A stretch of 64,000 nucleotides of DNA from an uncultured Lachnospiraceae bacterium (lineage in GTDB: Bacteria > Bacillota > Clostridia > Lachnospirales > Lachnospiraceae): the NCBI GenBank assembly GCA_910577735.1, contig CAJTOO010000003.1, positions 119,875 through 183,874 on the forward strand, read 5' to 3'. A model generated the notes under the pieces. It saw only the letters and a list, made by a program, of their open reading frames with translations. It searched no databases and had not been told where the DNA came from. Below, piece by piece: positions 34,333-43,746 of this stretch. Within the stretch, counting starts at the first letter, position 1; every line of letters begins with the position of its first letter. Both the position numbers and the translations under genes were made by a program.

Positions 34333-35832
34333 TCAGAGTGTCACACCCTGCTTAAAGATCGCCATATCATGGAAGCCCGCTTCCTCACTGCATACTTTCT
34401 TTCCGGAAGCCACCGCCACCACATAGTCAAACAATTCCTGCGTGGTCTTTTCCATTTCCTGATCTTCCACCAACACACCGGCATTGAAATCGATCCAGTT
34501 CTTCTTTTTGCCGGCAAGGGCGCTGTTACTTGCAATCTTGACTGTAGGCACCGGCGAGGCAAAGGGGGTTCCCCGTCCGGTGGTAAACAGGACGATCTGG
34601 GCGCCGCTGGCCGCCAGGGCCGTAGAAGCCACCAGATCATTGCCCGGCGCACTGAGCAGGTTCAGCCCTGCCTTTTCCACCCGCTGGCCATAGGAGAGCA
34701 CCCCTCTTACCAGGGCGCTGCCGGATTTCTGGGTACATCCCAGAGACTTATCTTCCAGCGTGGAGATGCCTCCCTTCTTATTTCCCGGCGAAGGATTCTC
34801 ATAGATGGTCTGCTGATGATCCATGAAATACTGCTTAAAATCATTTACCAGCTTCACCGTCTGCTCGAAAACCTCCCGGCTCTCACAGCGGTTCATCAAA
34901 AGCGTTTCCGCCCCGAACATCTCCGGCACTTCCGTGAGAATGGCCGTTCCCTTCCTTTCCACCAGCAGATCGGAGAATCTGCCCACCAGGGGATTTGCCG
35001 TAATCCCGGAAAACCCATCGCTTCCGCCGCACTTAAGACCGATAATGAGTTTCGATACGCTGACAGGCTCCCGCTGGTAAGAAGCCGCATGGGCAATCAG
35101 TTCATCCAGCATCTGCCCGCCGGTCTCCATCTCATCCTCCGTCTCCTGACAGACTAAAAACTTCACCCTGTCCGCATCCGTCTCACCGATATAGGGTTTC
35201 AGCACTTCTATATTACTGTTTTCACAGCCCAGCCCCAACACCAGCACACCGCCTGCATTGGGATGGTTGATCAGATCTGCCAGAATCCTTCTGGTATGCT
35301 CCTGATCCTCTCCCATCTGGGAACAGCCGTAGGGATGGGCGAAAGCAATCACTTCCTCCACCGTGCCCTGTAACCTGTTATTGGCCACTTTGGCCAGGGC
35401 CTGTGCCACATTGTTGACACAGCCTACGGTGGGAATGATCCAGATTTCATTGCGCACACCCACGGTCCCGTCCGGCCGTACATACCCCATGAAAGAAGCA
35501 TCCGGCAGTTCTGTCTGTTCCGGCTGTTCTGCCTGTGCCTGCCCCACGGGCTCATATTCATAGGTGAGCAGTTCTCCCAATGCCGTACCCAGATTGTGGG
35601 TGTGAACCCAGCACCCGGCCGGAATCTCCTCTTTGGCATTGCCGATGCGGCAGCCGTATTTGATAACCTCACCGCCTGCCGCAATCTCCCCAAGCGCTAT
35701 CTTGTGCCCTGCGGGAATCTCTTCCTGCGCCCTCACCTGTAAGCCGCCTATCTCAATGGTCTCCCCTGCCGCAATCTCCCGGATGGCCACCGCCACATTA
35801 TCCTTCTCATGAATCCTGATATATTTTTTCAT
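34333..35832 (-). CDS. uxaA: Altronate dehydratase
   Basis: Converts D-altronate to 2-keto-3-deoxygluconate, the fourth step of galacturonate breakdown. The 499 residues show an N-terminal SAF domain (about 1-90, IRIHEKDNVAVAIREI) and the UxaA/GarD catalytic part: GYVRPDGTVGVRNEIWIIPT, FAHPYGCSQMGEDQEHT, LGLGCENSNIEVL, LKCGGSDGFSGITANP and FTTGRGTPFASPVPTVKIA. The ATG follows GGAGG at 8 nt; an upstream in-frame ATG is rejected. It lies 98 nt downstream of uxaB on the same strand. Confidence 0.96.
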   Translation of the reverse strand: MKKYIRIHEKDNVAVAIREIAAGETIEIGGLQVRAQEEIPAGHKIALGEIAAGGEVIKYGCRIGNAKEEIPAGCWVHTHNLGTALGELLTYEYEPVGQAQAEQPEQTELPDASFMGYVRPDGTVGVRNEIWIIPTVGCVNNVAQALAKVANNRLQGTVEEVIAFAHPYGCSQMGEDQEHTRRILADLINHPNAGGVLVLGLGCENSNIEVLKPYIGETDADRVKFLVCQETEDEMETGGQMLDELIAHAASYQREPVSVSKLIIGLKCGGSDGFSGITANPLVGRFSDLLVERKGTAILTEVPEMFGAETLLMNRCESREVFEQTVKLVNDFKQYFMDHQQTIYENPSPGNKKGGISTLEDKSLGCTQKSGSALVRGVLSYGQRVEKAGLNLLSAPGNDLVASTALAASGAQIVLFTTGRGTPFASPVPTVKIASNSALAGKKKNWIDFNAGVLVEDQEMEKTTQELFDYVVAVASGKKVCSEEAGFHDMAIFKQGVTL

Positions 35833-35930
35833 GCTGCTAACCTCCACATCCCTGATACCCTCTGCATCCCTGTTCATCTCAACATTTCTGCCAGCTTCCA
35901 CACCCCCGCTGGTCTTTACGCCGCCATATT

Positions 35931-37403
35931 TTAAGGCTGCGAATTCATGTTGGCCTCCAGGGCCTTACGCATGCCGAGGCTGCGGATATCCGACAGACAG
36001 GAAGCCACGGCATCCTCCACACCCGCAAGGGCGCTTAAATCCTGTCCCCAGAAATCCTTGTTAGACAGCGTATGATGCACATACTCAGACACTTCCTTAC
36101 CGCTGTTGGCCGCAAAGAAGGCAAGTACAGCCTCCTCATCCAGAATCCTATACTCTTCTTCGCCTCGATGGCCGATCAGTGCCTTATCCCGCATCTCCGT
36201 ACCGGTATAGAAGGCCATCAGGGCAGCCAGCGAAAACGTAAGATGTACGGGCAGTCTTCCCATTTTCTCTATGTACTCTAAGAAGCTGGGCATACATCTA
36301 GCCCGCCATTTGGAGACAGAGTTTAAGGAGATGGACAAATGCGCATGTTTCACATAGGGGTTACGGAATCTTGTGAGCACCGCCTGGGCAAACTCTTCCA
36401 GTTCCTCCTGCGGCAGGGTCAGCGTAGGAATCACTTCCTCAAAGATTGTTTCCCTGATAAAGCGCAGAATCAACTCGTCCTGCATGGACTCCAGCACGAT
36501 ATCGTTACCGCACAGATAGGAAGCCAGCACAAAGGAGGTATGAGCGCCGTTCAGGATACGGACCTTCCTCTGCTTGTAAGGTTTCTGGTTATCCGTGAAG
36601 ATAACAGGCAGTCCTGCTTTGGGAAGCGGCAGTTCTCCGCTGATATCCTCAGCGCTCTCAATCACCCAGAGGGCAAAGGGTTCACCCGTGACGATCAGAT
36701 GATCCTGATACCCGAACTCCTGACACAGTTCTTCCGCCTCATCTCTGGGATAGCCGGTAACGATTCTGTCCACCAGCGTAGAGGTAAAGACACAGGCCCC
36801 ATTGACCCAGTCCGCAAAACCTTCTTCCAGCTTCCACAATGCGGCCAGCTTCAACACACATTCTTTCAGATGAATCCCGTTATCATCAATCAGTTCCACC
36901 GGCAGGATAATCAGGCCCTTATCCGGCGCTCCCTGAAAGTGTTCATATCTCTCATACAAAAATTTTGTCAGCTTGCCCGGATAGGTCTTGGGCGGGTTCC
37001 GTTCAAACTGGTCCGTATCATCATAGACAATGCCGGCCTCCGTGGTATTGGATACAATAAAGCGCAGAGTGTCCAATTTCGCATAACCGGCATATTTCTC
37101 ATATTCTTCATAAGCATCCACCGCATCAGCCACACTGGTTACCACCCGATTGATTCTCTGGGGTTCCCCGTCCACGATACCCCGCAGCTGCACCGTATAC
37201 TGACAGTCCTGCTCATGAAAACGTTCCAGGGTGCCAAAGGTAATGGGTTTCACCAGCACAATATCCCCATGAAACACTCCCTTTTCATTGGCTATGTCAA
37301 TCATATAATCCACAAACGCGCGAAGAAAATTTCCTTCCCCAAATTGTAAAACCTTGATCGGTCTTTCTGTCTTTCCTGTTTTTTGCCTGTTTAAAAGTTC
37401 CAT
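35931..37403 (-). CDS. uxaB: Tagaturonate reductase (altronate oxidoreductase)
   Basis: NADH-dependent reduction of D-tagaturonate to D-altronate. It is a long-chain mannitol-dehydrogenase-type enzyme of 490 residues: VLQFGEGNFLRAFVDYMIDIAN near 18-40 for the cofactor, DTLRFIVSNTTEAGI, the KLTKFLYERY segment, and the catalytic KVRILNGAHTSFVLASYL region typical of the family. The start follows AAGGAG at 10 nt. It is the first gene of the minus-strand uxaB-uxaA pair, facing a LacI regulator across a shared control region. Confidence 0.96.
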   Translation of the reverse strand: MELLNRQKTGKTERPIKVLQFGEGNFLRAFVDYMIDIANEKGVFHGDIVLVKPITFGTLERFHEQDCQYTVQLRGIVDGEPQRINRVVTSVADAVDAYEEYEKYAGYAKLDTLRFIVSNTTEAGIVYDDTDQFERNPPKTYPGKLTKFLYERYEHFQGAPDKGLIILPVELIDDNGIHLKECVLKLAALWKLEEGFADWVNGACVFTSTLVDRIVTGYPRDEAEELCQEFGYQDHLIVTGEPFALWVIESAEDISGELPLPKAGLPVIFTDNQKPYKQRKVRILNGAHTSFVLASYLCGNDIVLESMQDELILRFIRETIFEEVIPTLTLPQEELEEFAQAVLTRFRNPYVKHAHLSISLNSVSKWRARCMPSFLEYIEKMGRLPVHLTFSLAALMAFYTGTEMRDKALIGHRGEEEYRILDEEAVLAFFAANSGKEVSEYVHHTLSNKDFWGQDLSALAGVEDAVASCLSDIRSLGMRKALEANMNSQP

Positions 37404-37452
37404 GAATGCAGATCTCCTTTCTTTCCCTTCGTTACATTGTGTGACAGTAAAT

Positions 37453-37466
37453 TGTAAGCGGTTTCA
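37453..37466. promoter_or_regulatory. LacI/cre-like operator in the uxaB leader
   Basis: TGTAAGCGGTTTCA, a partly palindromic site with the CG centre typical of LacI-family operators and catabolite-responsive elements. It sits just downstream of the predicted -10 of uxaB and differs by one base from the second site near the lacI-type gene. Confidence 0.75.
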
Positions 37467-37473
37467 TGTGTCT

Positions 37474-37502
37474 ATCGTTTCATATTTTTTACCATATGTC
37501 AA
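37474..37502 (-). promoter_or_regulatory. Promoter candidate for uxaB-uxaA
   Basis: Perfect minus-strand TTGACA (37497-37502), 17-bp spacer, weak AACGAT -10 (37474-37479). A poor -10 with a perfect -35 fits a regulated promoter. Confidence 0.45.
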
Positions 37503-37604
37503 TATGCCAGAAGCCTTGTTTTTCCCTGATTTTCCTGCATTTTTGTAAGATTTTGATATTCTTGTAGTATTTTGATATTTTCCCCCGAACAGCTTAGTAC
37601 CGCA

Positions 37605-37633
37605 TTGCTTTTTCCAACAGATTCCGCTATAAT
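37605..37633 (+). promoter_or_regulatory. Promoter of the LacI-type regulator and uxaC-kdgK-kdgA
   Basis: TTGCTT (-35, 37605-37610), 17 bp, perfect TATAAT (-10, 37628-37633). The second operator-like site begins 14 bp downstream of the -10, suggesting autoregulation. Together with the other sites this accounts for the 340-bp gap 37404-37743. Confidence 0.7.
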
Positions 37634-37646
37634 AATCTCAATTCTA

Positions 37647-37660
37647 TGTAAGCGTTTTCA
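37647..37660. promoter_or_regulatory. LacI/cre-like operator in the regulator leader
   Basis: TGTAAGCGTTTTCA, one base different from the site at 37453-37466, located over the expected early transcribed region of the regulator gene. Confidence 0.75.
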
Positions 37661-37743
37661 TAATGATGAATGCCCTGCAGGTTACTGCCGGCGCTTTCAT
37701 GACCCCCATTATCATATCGTGCAGGAAAGGACTCCGATACCAG

Positions 37744-38772
37744 ATGGCCATAACCATTTATGATATTTCCCAAAAAGCCGGTGTATCCACCGCTACCGTA
37801 TCCCGTGTCTTAAACGGCAGCGATAATGTCAGTCCGGCCACCCGCAAAAAGGTGACGGATATTATAGAAGAATACGATTATATCCCCAACGCCTTTGCAC
37901 GGGGCATGGGACTGCGTTCCCTGCGCACCGTGGGACTTCTGTGCGCGGATTCCTCTGACCTGTATACTTCCAGGGCTGTCTATCTGTTACAGCAAGAGCT
38001 CCAGCAAAACGGCTATGAATCCCTGCTTTGCTGTACCGGTTTTAATCAGAACGTGCGCAAGAACTACCTGAATCTTATCCTTTCCAAAAAGGTGGACAGT
38101 ATCATACTGGTAGGCTCACATTTCATTGCATCCACAGAACTGGAAAATGAATATATCAAAGAAGCGGCGGACCAGATTCCGGTCATGCTCTTAAACGCCT
38201 CTTACAATCATCCGAATGTATACAGCACTCTGTGCGATGACTATACCTCCATGTATGAGGCCGCATCTTCCATGCTCTGCTCCGGCATCCGGGATATCCT
38301 GTATCTGTACAATTCCAGATCCTACAGCGGCTTAAAGAAACTGAACGGATTCCGGAAAGCCCTGACGGAACATCACATACCGGATTCCATGCAGCATCTT
38401 CTATACTATGACAAAGCACCAGGCAATATTGAGGACATTGCAGACTTCATCAGAGAAGCTTCCGATCACGGGCAGCCTTTCCAAGGCATCATCGCTTCCG
38501 ACGACATGCTTGCTGTGGGCGGCATGAAATATGCGCAGCAAAAGAGACTTCGCATTCCGGAAGATCTCAGCGTGATCGGTTACAACAATTCCATTCTCAC
38601 TGCCTGCTGTACACCGGCGCTCACTTCCGTGGACAACTGTCTTGAGGCAATCACGCATCAGCTGATCCGCACCCTGCTCCATGTCCTTGCCGGTGAAGAA
38701 ATGCCTCAGAAAGTCGTTTTCTCAGGCAAACTGATAGAACGGGAAACCACGAATTTCCTAAAACATAATTAA
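37744..38772 (+). CDS. LacI family transcriptional regulator of hexuronate genes
   Basis: 342 residues with the LacI helix-turn-helix at the very N-terminus (TIYDISQKAGVSTATVSRVL), the hinge YIPNAFARGMG and a periplasmic-binding-protein-like effector domain (TVGLLCADSSDLYTSRAVYL, GIIASDDMLAVGGMKYAQQ, LSVIGYNNS). It starts at the ATG giving MAITIYDIS; longer in-frame starts extend beyond the normal family start. Its position, between uxaB-uxaA and uxaC-kdgK-kdgA with matching operator-like sites on both sides, points to local control of hexuronate use. The inducer is probably a pathway intermediate, which the sequence cannot identify. Confidence 0.93.
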   Translation: MAITIYDISQKAGVSTATVSRVLNGSDNVSPATRKKVTDIIEEYDYIPNAFARGMGLRSLRTVGLLCADSSDLYTSRAVYLLQQELQQNGYESLLCCTGFNQNVRKNYLNLILSKKVDSIILVGSHFIASTELENEYIKEAADQIPVMLLNASYNHPNVYSTLCDDYTSMYEAASSMLCSGIRDILYLYNSRSYSGLKKLNGFRKALTEHHIPDSMQHLLYYDKAPGNIEDIADFIREASDHGQPFQGIIASDDMLAVGGMKYAQQKRLRIPEDLSVIGYNNSILTACCTPALTSVDNCLEAITHQLIRTLLHVLAGEEMPQKVVFSGKLIERETTNFLKHN

Positions 38773-38790
38773 AATAAAGGGAGGCTGTTT

Positions 38791-40239
38791 ATGAAACCAT
38801 TTATGGACCAGGACTTTTTACTCTCAAACTATGCTGCGCAGAAACTGTATGAGGACTATGCAGCAGACACACCGGTACTTGATTATCACTGCCACATCAA
38901 CCCAAGGGAAATCTATGAGGACCGCCGGTTTGAGAACATTACCCAGGTCTGGCTGGGAGGCGATCACTACAAATGGCGCTTTATGCGCTCCTGCGGCATT
39001 GAGGAACGTTATATCACCGGAGACGCATCCGATAAAGAGAAATTCCTCAAATGGGCCGAGTGTCTGGGCAAAGCGATCGGCAATCCGCTTTTTCACTGGT
39101 CACATCTGGAACTGCAAAGGTATTTTGACTATCACGGCGTCTTAAATAAAAAAACCGGGGAAGAAGTCTGGGAACTTTGCAACCAGAAGCTGGCAGACCC
39201 TTCCATGTCTGTCCGCAATCTGATCCGGCAGTCCAACGTAACCCTGATCTGCACCACGGATGATCCGGTAGATTCCCTGGAATGGCATAAGAAGATTGCA
39301 GACGATGCTTCCTTCCATGTACAGGTTCTGCCCGCATGGCGTCCTGACAAAGCCATGAACATTGAGAAGCCCGCCTTCCCCGAATATCTTGCGGCGCTCA
39401 GTGAAGTATCCGGCGTTAAGATTGACAGTTTCGCAGATTTATGCCATGCCCTCTCCGTGCGCATGGACTTCTTCGCTTCCATGGGATGCTCCGTCTCTGA
39501 CCACGCGCTGGAATATGTCATGCATGTACCTGCGTCCCCAGAAGAAACAGAGTCCATCTTCGCAAAGCGCCTGGCAGGAACCCAGGTTACCCGTGAGGAA
39601 GAATTGAAATTTAAGACATCCTTCATGCTCTTTGCAGGGAAAGAGTACGCGAAACGTAACTGGGTCATGCAGCTCCACTACGGCTGCAAGCGCGACAACA
39701 ACACCAGACAGTTTGATAAACTGGGTCCGGATACCGGTTACGACTGCATCAATAATTATGCGCCCTCTTCTGAGATGGCCGATTACCTGAATGCACTGGC
39801 CGGTACGGATGAACTTCCCAAGACAATCCTGTACAGCTTAAACCCCAATGACAACCAGGCCATCGGAACCATTCTGGGCTGCTTCCAGGATTCTTTAGCC
39901 GTTGCCAAAATCCAGCAGGGTTCCGCCTGGTGGTTCAACGATCATAAGACCGGTATGCAAGAGCAGATGATTTCCCTTGCAAATCTGGGAAATCTGTCTG
40001 GATTTGTGGGCATGCTGACGGATTCCAGAAGCTTCCTGTCTTACACCAGACATGAATATTTCCGCAGAATCCTCTGCAATTTACTCGGTACATGGGTGGA
40101 AAACGGAGAATACCCCGATGATTACGAGACCCTTGGCGAAATCGTCACCGGTATTTGTTACAATAACGCCATCCGTTACTTTGGTTTTGACTTAGAACCC
40201 CAAACGATTACTGACAAAAAGGAGGGAAACAACCTATGA
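38791..40239 (+). CDS. uxaC: Glucuronate isomerase (uronate isomerase)
   Basis: Isomerises D-glucuronate to fructuronate and D-galacturonate to tagaturonate, the entry step for both branches. 482 residues with the amidohydrolase-like metal motif VLDYHCHINPREI at residues 29-41, ITQVWLGGDHYKWRFMRSCGI, CTTDDPVDSLEWHKKI, MQLHYGCKRDNNTRQFDKLG and LGTWVENGEYPDDYE. GGGAGG lies 6 nt upstream of the ATG, 18 nt after the regulator stop. Its stop overlaps the kdgK start (ATGA), which indicates coupled translation. Confidence 0.98.
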   Translation: MKPFMDQDFLLSNYAAQKLYEDYAADTPVLDYHCHINPREIYEDRRFENITQVWLGGDHYKWRFMRSCGIEERYITGDASDKEKFLKWAECLGKAIGNPLFHWSHLELQRYFDYHGVLNKKTGEEVWELCNQKLADPSMSVRNLIRQSNVTLICTTDDPVDSLEWHKKIADDASFHVQVLPAWRPDKAMNIEKPAFPEYLAALSEVSGVKIDSFADLCHALSVRMDFFASMGCSVSDHALEYVMHVPASPEETESIFAKRLAGTQVTREEELKFKTSFMLFAGKEYAKRNWVMQLHYGCKRDNNTRQFDKLGPDTGYDCINNYAPSSEMADYLNALAGTDELPKTILYSLNPNDNQAIGTILGCFQDSLAVAKIQQGSAWWFNDHKTGMQEQMISLANLGNLSGFVGMLTDSRSFLSYTRHEYFRRILCNLLGTWVENGEYPDDYETLGEIVTGICYNNAIRYFGFDLEPQTITDKKEGNNL

Positions 40240-41333
40240 ACCTGAATGTAAAGCCAGAAAAAGAATGTAAGTTTGACGCCGTATCCCTGGGCGAAATCAT
40301 GCTGCGGCTGGATCCCGGCGAAGGCAGGATCCGCACAGCCAGGTCTTTCCGGGCCTGGGAAGGCGGCGGAGAATACAATGTCATCCGCGGCCTGCACAAA
40401 TGTTTCAGAATGAACACCGCCGTCATCACAGCCTTTGCAGACAATGAAATTGGCATGCTGATGGAAGACTTCATCAACCAGGGCGGTGTGGACACTTCCC
40501 TGATCAAATGGATGAAAACAGACGGTATCGGACGCATCTGCCGTAACGGCTTGAACTTCACAGAACGTGGCTTCGGCATCCGGGGCGCGGTAGGCTGCTC
40601 TGACCGTGCCAACACTGCCATCTCCAAAGCCACGCCGGAAGACTTTGATTTTGAGTATATCTTCGGTGAACTTGGGGTCAGATGGCTTCATACCGGCGGT
40701 ATCTACGCCGCTTTGTCCGAGCAGTCCTGCGAGACGGTGCTGGCTGCTATCAAAACTGCCAAGAAATACGGAACTGTGGTATCTTATGACTTAAACTACC
40801 GCCCCTCCATGTGGAGTGCCATCGGCGGACAGGCCAAGGCCCAGGAAGTCAACAAGGAAATTGCCGGGTACGTGGACGTGATGATAGGCAACGAAGAAGA
40901 CTTCACCGCCTGCCTCGGCTTTGAAATCGAAGGAAATGACAAGGATTTAAAGACCCTGAATCTGGACGGTTATAAGAAAATGATAAACGAAGCGGCACAG
41001 ACTTATCCCAACTTTAAAGCGGTGGCCACCACCCTTCGTCAGGTCAAGACCGCTACCGTCAACGACTGGAGTGCAATCTGCTGGGCCGACGGTGAGATTT
41101 ATAAAGCCAAAGATTACAAGAATCTGGAAATCATGGACCGTGTGGGCGGCGGGGACTCCTTTGCCTCCGGCCTGATTTTCGGCCTTATGACCACACAGGA
41201 CGCTGAACTGGCCGTAAATTACGGTGCGGCTCACGGTGCACTGGCCATGACCACCCCCGGCGATACCACCATGGCAAGCCGCAAGGAAGTGGAAGCCATC
41301 ATGGGCGGCGCCGGCGCCAGAGTACAGCGATAG
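40236..41333 (+). CDS. kdgK: 2-keto-3-deoxygluconate kinase (PfkB family)
   Basis: Phosphorylates 2-keto-3-deoxygluconate from either uronate branch to KDPG. PfkB sugar-kinase signs: AVSLGEIMLRLDPGEG, FRAWEGGGEYNVIRGL near the sugar site, VVSYDLNYRPSMW, and the C-terminal anion-hole and base motif DRVGGGDSFASGLIFGL. The ATG overlaps the uxaC stop and has GGAGGG 9 nt upstream. Length 365 residues is normal. Confidence 0.95.
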   Translation: MNLNVKPEKECKFDAVSLGEIMLRLDPGEGRIRTARSFRAWEGGGEYNVIRGLHKCFRMNTAVITAFADNEIGMLMEDFINQGGVDTSLIKWMKTDGIGRICRNGLNFTERGFGIRGAVGCSDRANTAISKATPEDFDFEYIFGELGVRWLHTGGIYAALSEQSCETVLAAIKTAKKYGTVVSYDLNYRPSMWSAIGGQAKAQEVNKEIAGYVDVMIGNEEDFTACLGFEIEGNDKDLKTLNLDGYKKMINEAAQTYPNFKAVATTLRQVKTATVNDWSAICWADGEIYKAKDYKNLEIMDRVGGGDSFASGLIFGLMTTQDAELAVNYGAAHGALAMTTPGDTTMASRKEVEAIMGGAGARVQR

Positions 41334-41351
41334 TCAGAAATGGAGGAAAAT

Positions 41352-41984
41352 ATGAGCAATATCACAGACAGCATGAAAAAATCTATTATTGTACCGGTAG
41401 TTGTCATAGAAGACGCCAAGGACGCGGTTCCCACAGCCAATGCCCTGTTAGCAGGCGGCATTAACGTGATGGAGATCACCCTGCGCACAGCAGCAGCCCT
41501 TGACAGCATCCGTAACGTATCCGCACAGTGTCCCGACATGATCGTGGGCGTAGGTACCGTATTACATATCGACCAGGCCAAGGAGGCTGTGGACGCAGGT
41601 GCGAAGTTCATCGTCTCTCCTGGCTTTGACGAAGAGATCGTGAGATGGTGTATAGAAAATGATATTGATGTCACTCCTGGCTGCGTCACCCCCACAGAAA
41701 TCATGACGGCAAGAAAACTGGGCCTGCGGGTGGTGAAATTCTTCCCCGCCAATATTTATGGCGGTCTGAAAGCCATTACCAATCTGGCCGCACCTTTTAC
41801 GGATATGCAGTTTCTGCCAACCGGCGGCGTGAATACGGAGAACATTGCAGAGTTTACTGCCAATCCGGCCATTTTTGCAGTGGGCGGAAGCTGGGTATGT
41901 AAGAAAGGCGATATCACAGCCGGCCATTTCCACAAGATTACGGAGCTTTGTAAAGAAGCCCGCAGACAGGCAGGCGCACAGTAA
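41352..41984 (+). CDS. kdgA: KDPG aldolase (2-keto-3-deoxy-6-phosphogluconate aldolase)
   Basis: Cleaves KDPG to pyruvate and glyceraldehyde 3-phosphate, the last step of the route. 210 residues, class I aldolase: PVVVIEDAKDAVPTANALL, GGINVMEITLRT with the catalytic Glu, VGVGTVLHIDQAKEAVDAGA, and RVVKFFPANIYGG with the Schiff-base Lys, then LPTGGVNTENI. The start was set at the ATG after GGAGG (10 nt from its first G), four codons inside the longest frame. It lies 18 nt after kdgK. Confidence 0.97.
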   Translation: MSNITDSMKKSIIVPVVVIEDAKDAVPTANALLAGGINVMEITLRTAAALDSIRNVSAQCPDMIVGVGTVLHIDQAKEAVDAGAKFIVSPGFDEEIVRWCIENDIDVTPGCVTPTEIMTARKLGLRVVKFFPANIYGGLKAITNLAAPFTDMQFLPTGGVNTENIAEFTANPAIFAVGGSWVCKKGDITAGHFHKITELCKEARRQAGAQ

Positions 41985-42002
41985 CCCGTGTCACAGATTC
42001 CT

Positions 42003-42046
42003 AAAAGAGGATGTGCAGGAAATCAATCCCCGCACATCCTCTTTTA
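42003..42046. terminator. Terminator after kdgA, convergent with uxuB
   Basis: A 14-bp perfect stem (AAAAGAGGATGTGC with GCACATCCTCTTTT) and 15-nt loop, with T-rich ends usable on both strands. Confidence 0.88.
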
Positions 42047-42120
42047 TCCTTTCCCTCTTACACTTTATAGGCAAGTTCTTCTTATCATCACCTGAGACTG
42101 CCCTTATCCCCTGAACGCAT

Positions 42121-43731
42121 TCAGAAGTTCTTCTCAAGCAGCGCTGCGACTGCGCCCGGTCCCTGTATCATTTCCGTAAACAGGGCAGTCACTTTCTCAC
42201 CCAGCACAGACTGGGTCAGATCCACCCCGAAAATATCCGCACGCTTTAAAATCGGCGCAAGTACCGTCTGCACGTCACAGGGCTCACCCAGTTTCACATC
42301 GCTAAACACAGGCATCAGGGTTTCCAGCAGCGGATCAGGACTTGGCGTAAAGACATTTCCCTGATCATCCACGCCCATCAGATACCTCAGCCATCCGGCG
42401 AATACAAAAGGAATCCCCTCTAACGTATCCACAGACAGATTGTCTGATGCCTCATAGGCTTTGATGGTCTCCCCGAAACGAATCGGCAGCTTCTGGGAGG
42501 TGTCCGTCGCAATCCTCTGCGGCGTGTCCGGCATGAATGGATTGGGAATCCGCAGGCCCAGTACCTCATCGATAAATTTCTCAGGACTTAAGATGCCAGG
42601 GTTTACCACCACCGGAAGCCCTTCCTGATAACCGATGTGCTCCACCAGCCTCTTTAACGCCGGGTTCTTCATCTCCTCGGAGATCAGCTCATAGCCAAGC
42701 AGGCAGCCAAAGACTGCCAATGTGGTATGCAGCGGATTCAGGCAGGTACAGACCTTCATCTTCTCCACCTTGTCCACGGTTTCCCTGGCCGTAAAGATTA
42801 CGCCAGTCTTCTCCAGGGCCGGTCTTCCATTGGGGAATGCATCCTCGATCACAAGATACTGACATTCCTCCGCATTTACGAAAGGCGCCACCCAGGTATT
42901 CTTGCTGGTCACAGCCTTCTCCAGGCCTGCAATCCGATCTGCCTCCAGAATAGCCTCCACCTTGGGATCTGGTCTGGGGGTAATCTTATCGATCATGCTC
43001 CAGGGGAAAGAAAGTCTTGATCCATCCTTCACATAGTCCAAGAATCCTGCCTCTGCCTTCCCTGCCTTGGTCCAGGCTTCCGCAAAGGCGAGTACAGCCG
43101 CTTTCAGCTTGTCTCCGTTGTGGGAACAGTTATCCATGCTTACCAGCGCCAGCGGCAGTTTGTCATGCTGGTACCGCTCATACACCAGGGCACAGACCTT
43201 ACCCAGATAGCTTCCCGGTCTCTCCGGTCCTGCTTCCATATCCTGCTTGACTGCTGCCAGCATCTCCCCTCTGCCGTCCACCAGACTGTAGCCCTTCTCT
43301 GTGATGGTAAAGCTTGCCATCTGCAGGGACGGTGCCGCAAAGATTTCTTTCAACCGAGTAAATTCCGCCTCATTTTCACTGTCCAGAATCAGAGACTCCA
43401 CGATACTGCCGATCACAGTCTTCTCCACTTCCCCGTTGCTCTTTAAGGTCACCAGAATACTGTAGTCATCATGCGGACGATACATTTTCTCAATTATCTC
43501 ATAGTCGAAACCTTCCGCCACAATAAGACCCGTCTCACTGATTCCCTCTTCCATCAGCTGCTGCATCAGATTTGCCTGATAGGCCCGGAAGATATTTCCT
43601 GCCCCAAAGTGAATCCACTCCGGTTTCTGCTTTGTATTTGCTGTAAGGACCTCCCTGTCATAGGCAGGCACATGATATCCGGCGCTCTCCCATGCCGCCT
43701 TCTCCAGAAGGCCTTCGTTATTTAATTTCAT
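42121..43731 (-). CDS. uxuB: Fructuronate reductase
   Basis: Reduces D-fructuronate to D-mannonate with NADH. 536 residues of the mannitol dehydrogenase superfamily: WIHFGAGNIFRAYQANLMQQL for cofactor binding, GLIVAEGFDYEII, LVSMDNCSHNGDKL, FPWSMIDKITPRPD and the MKVCTCLNPLHTTLAVFGCL region with the catalytic residues. GGGAG lies 8 nt before the ATG. It is the last gene of the long uronate transport and catabolism operon, 15 nt after uxuA. Confidence 0.95.
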   Translation of the reverse strand: MKLNNEGLLEKAAWESAGYHVPAYDREVLTANTKQKPEWIHFGAGNIFRAYQANLMQQLMEEGISETGLIVAEGFDYEIIEKMYRPHDDYSILVTLKSNGEVEKTVIGSIVESLILDSENEAEFTRLKEIFAAPSLQMASFTITEKGYSLVDGRGEMLAAVKQDMEAGPERPGSYLGKVCALVYERYQHDKLPLALVSMDNCSHNGDKLKAAVLAFAEAWTKAGKAEAGFLDYVKDGSRLSFPWSMIDKITPRPDPKVEAILEADRIAGLEKAVTSKNTWVAPFVNAEECQYLVIEDAFPNGRPALEKTGVIFTARETVDKVEKMKVCTCLNPLHTTLAVFGCLLGYELISEEMKNPALKRLVEHIGYQEGLPVVVNPGILSPEKFIDEVLGLRIPNPFMPDTPQRIATDTSQKLPIRFGETIKAYEASDNLSVDTLEGIPFVFAGWLRYLMGVDDQGNVFTPSPDPLLETLMPVFSDVKLGEPCDVQTVLAPILKRADIFGVDLTQSVLGEKVTALFTEMIQGPGAVAALLEKNF

Positions 43732-43746
43732 ACATCATTCTCCCTT

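Noticed and set aside
35363..35563. Small plus-strand ORF in the uxaA gene
   Set aside because: No ribosome site and fully inside a well-supported minus-strand gene.
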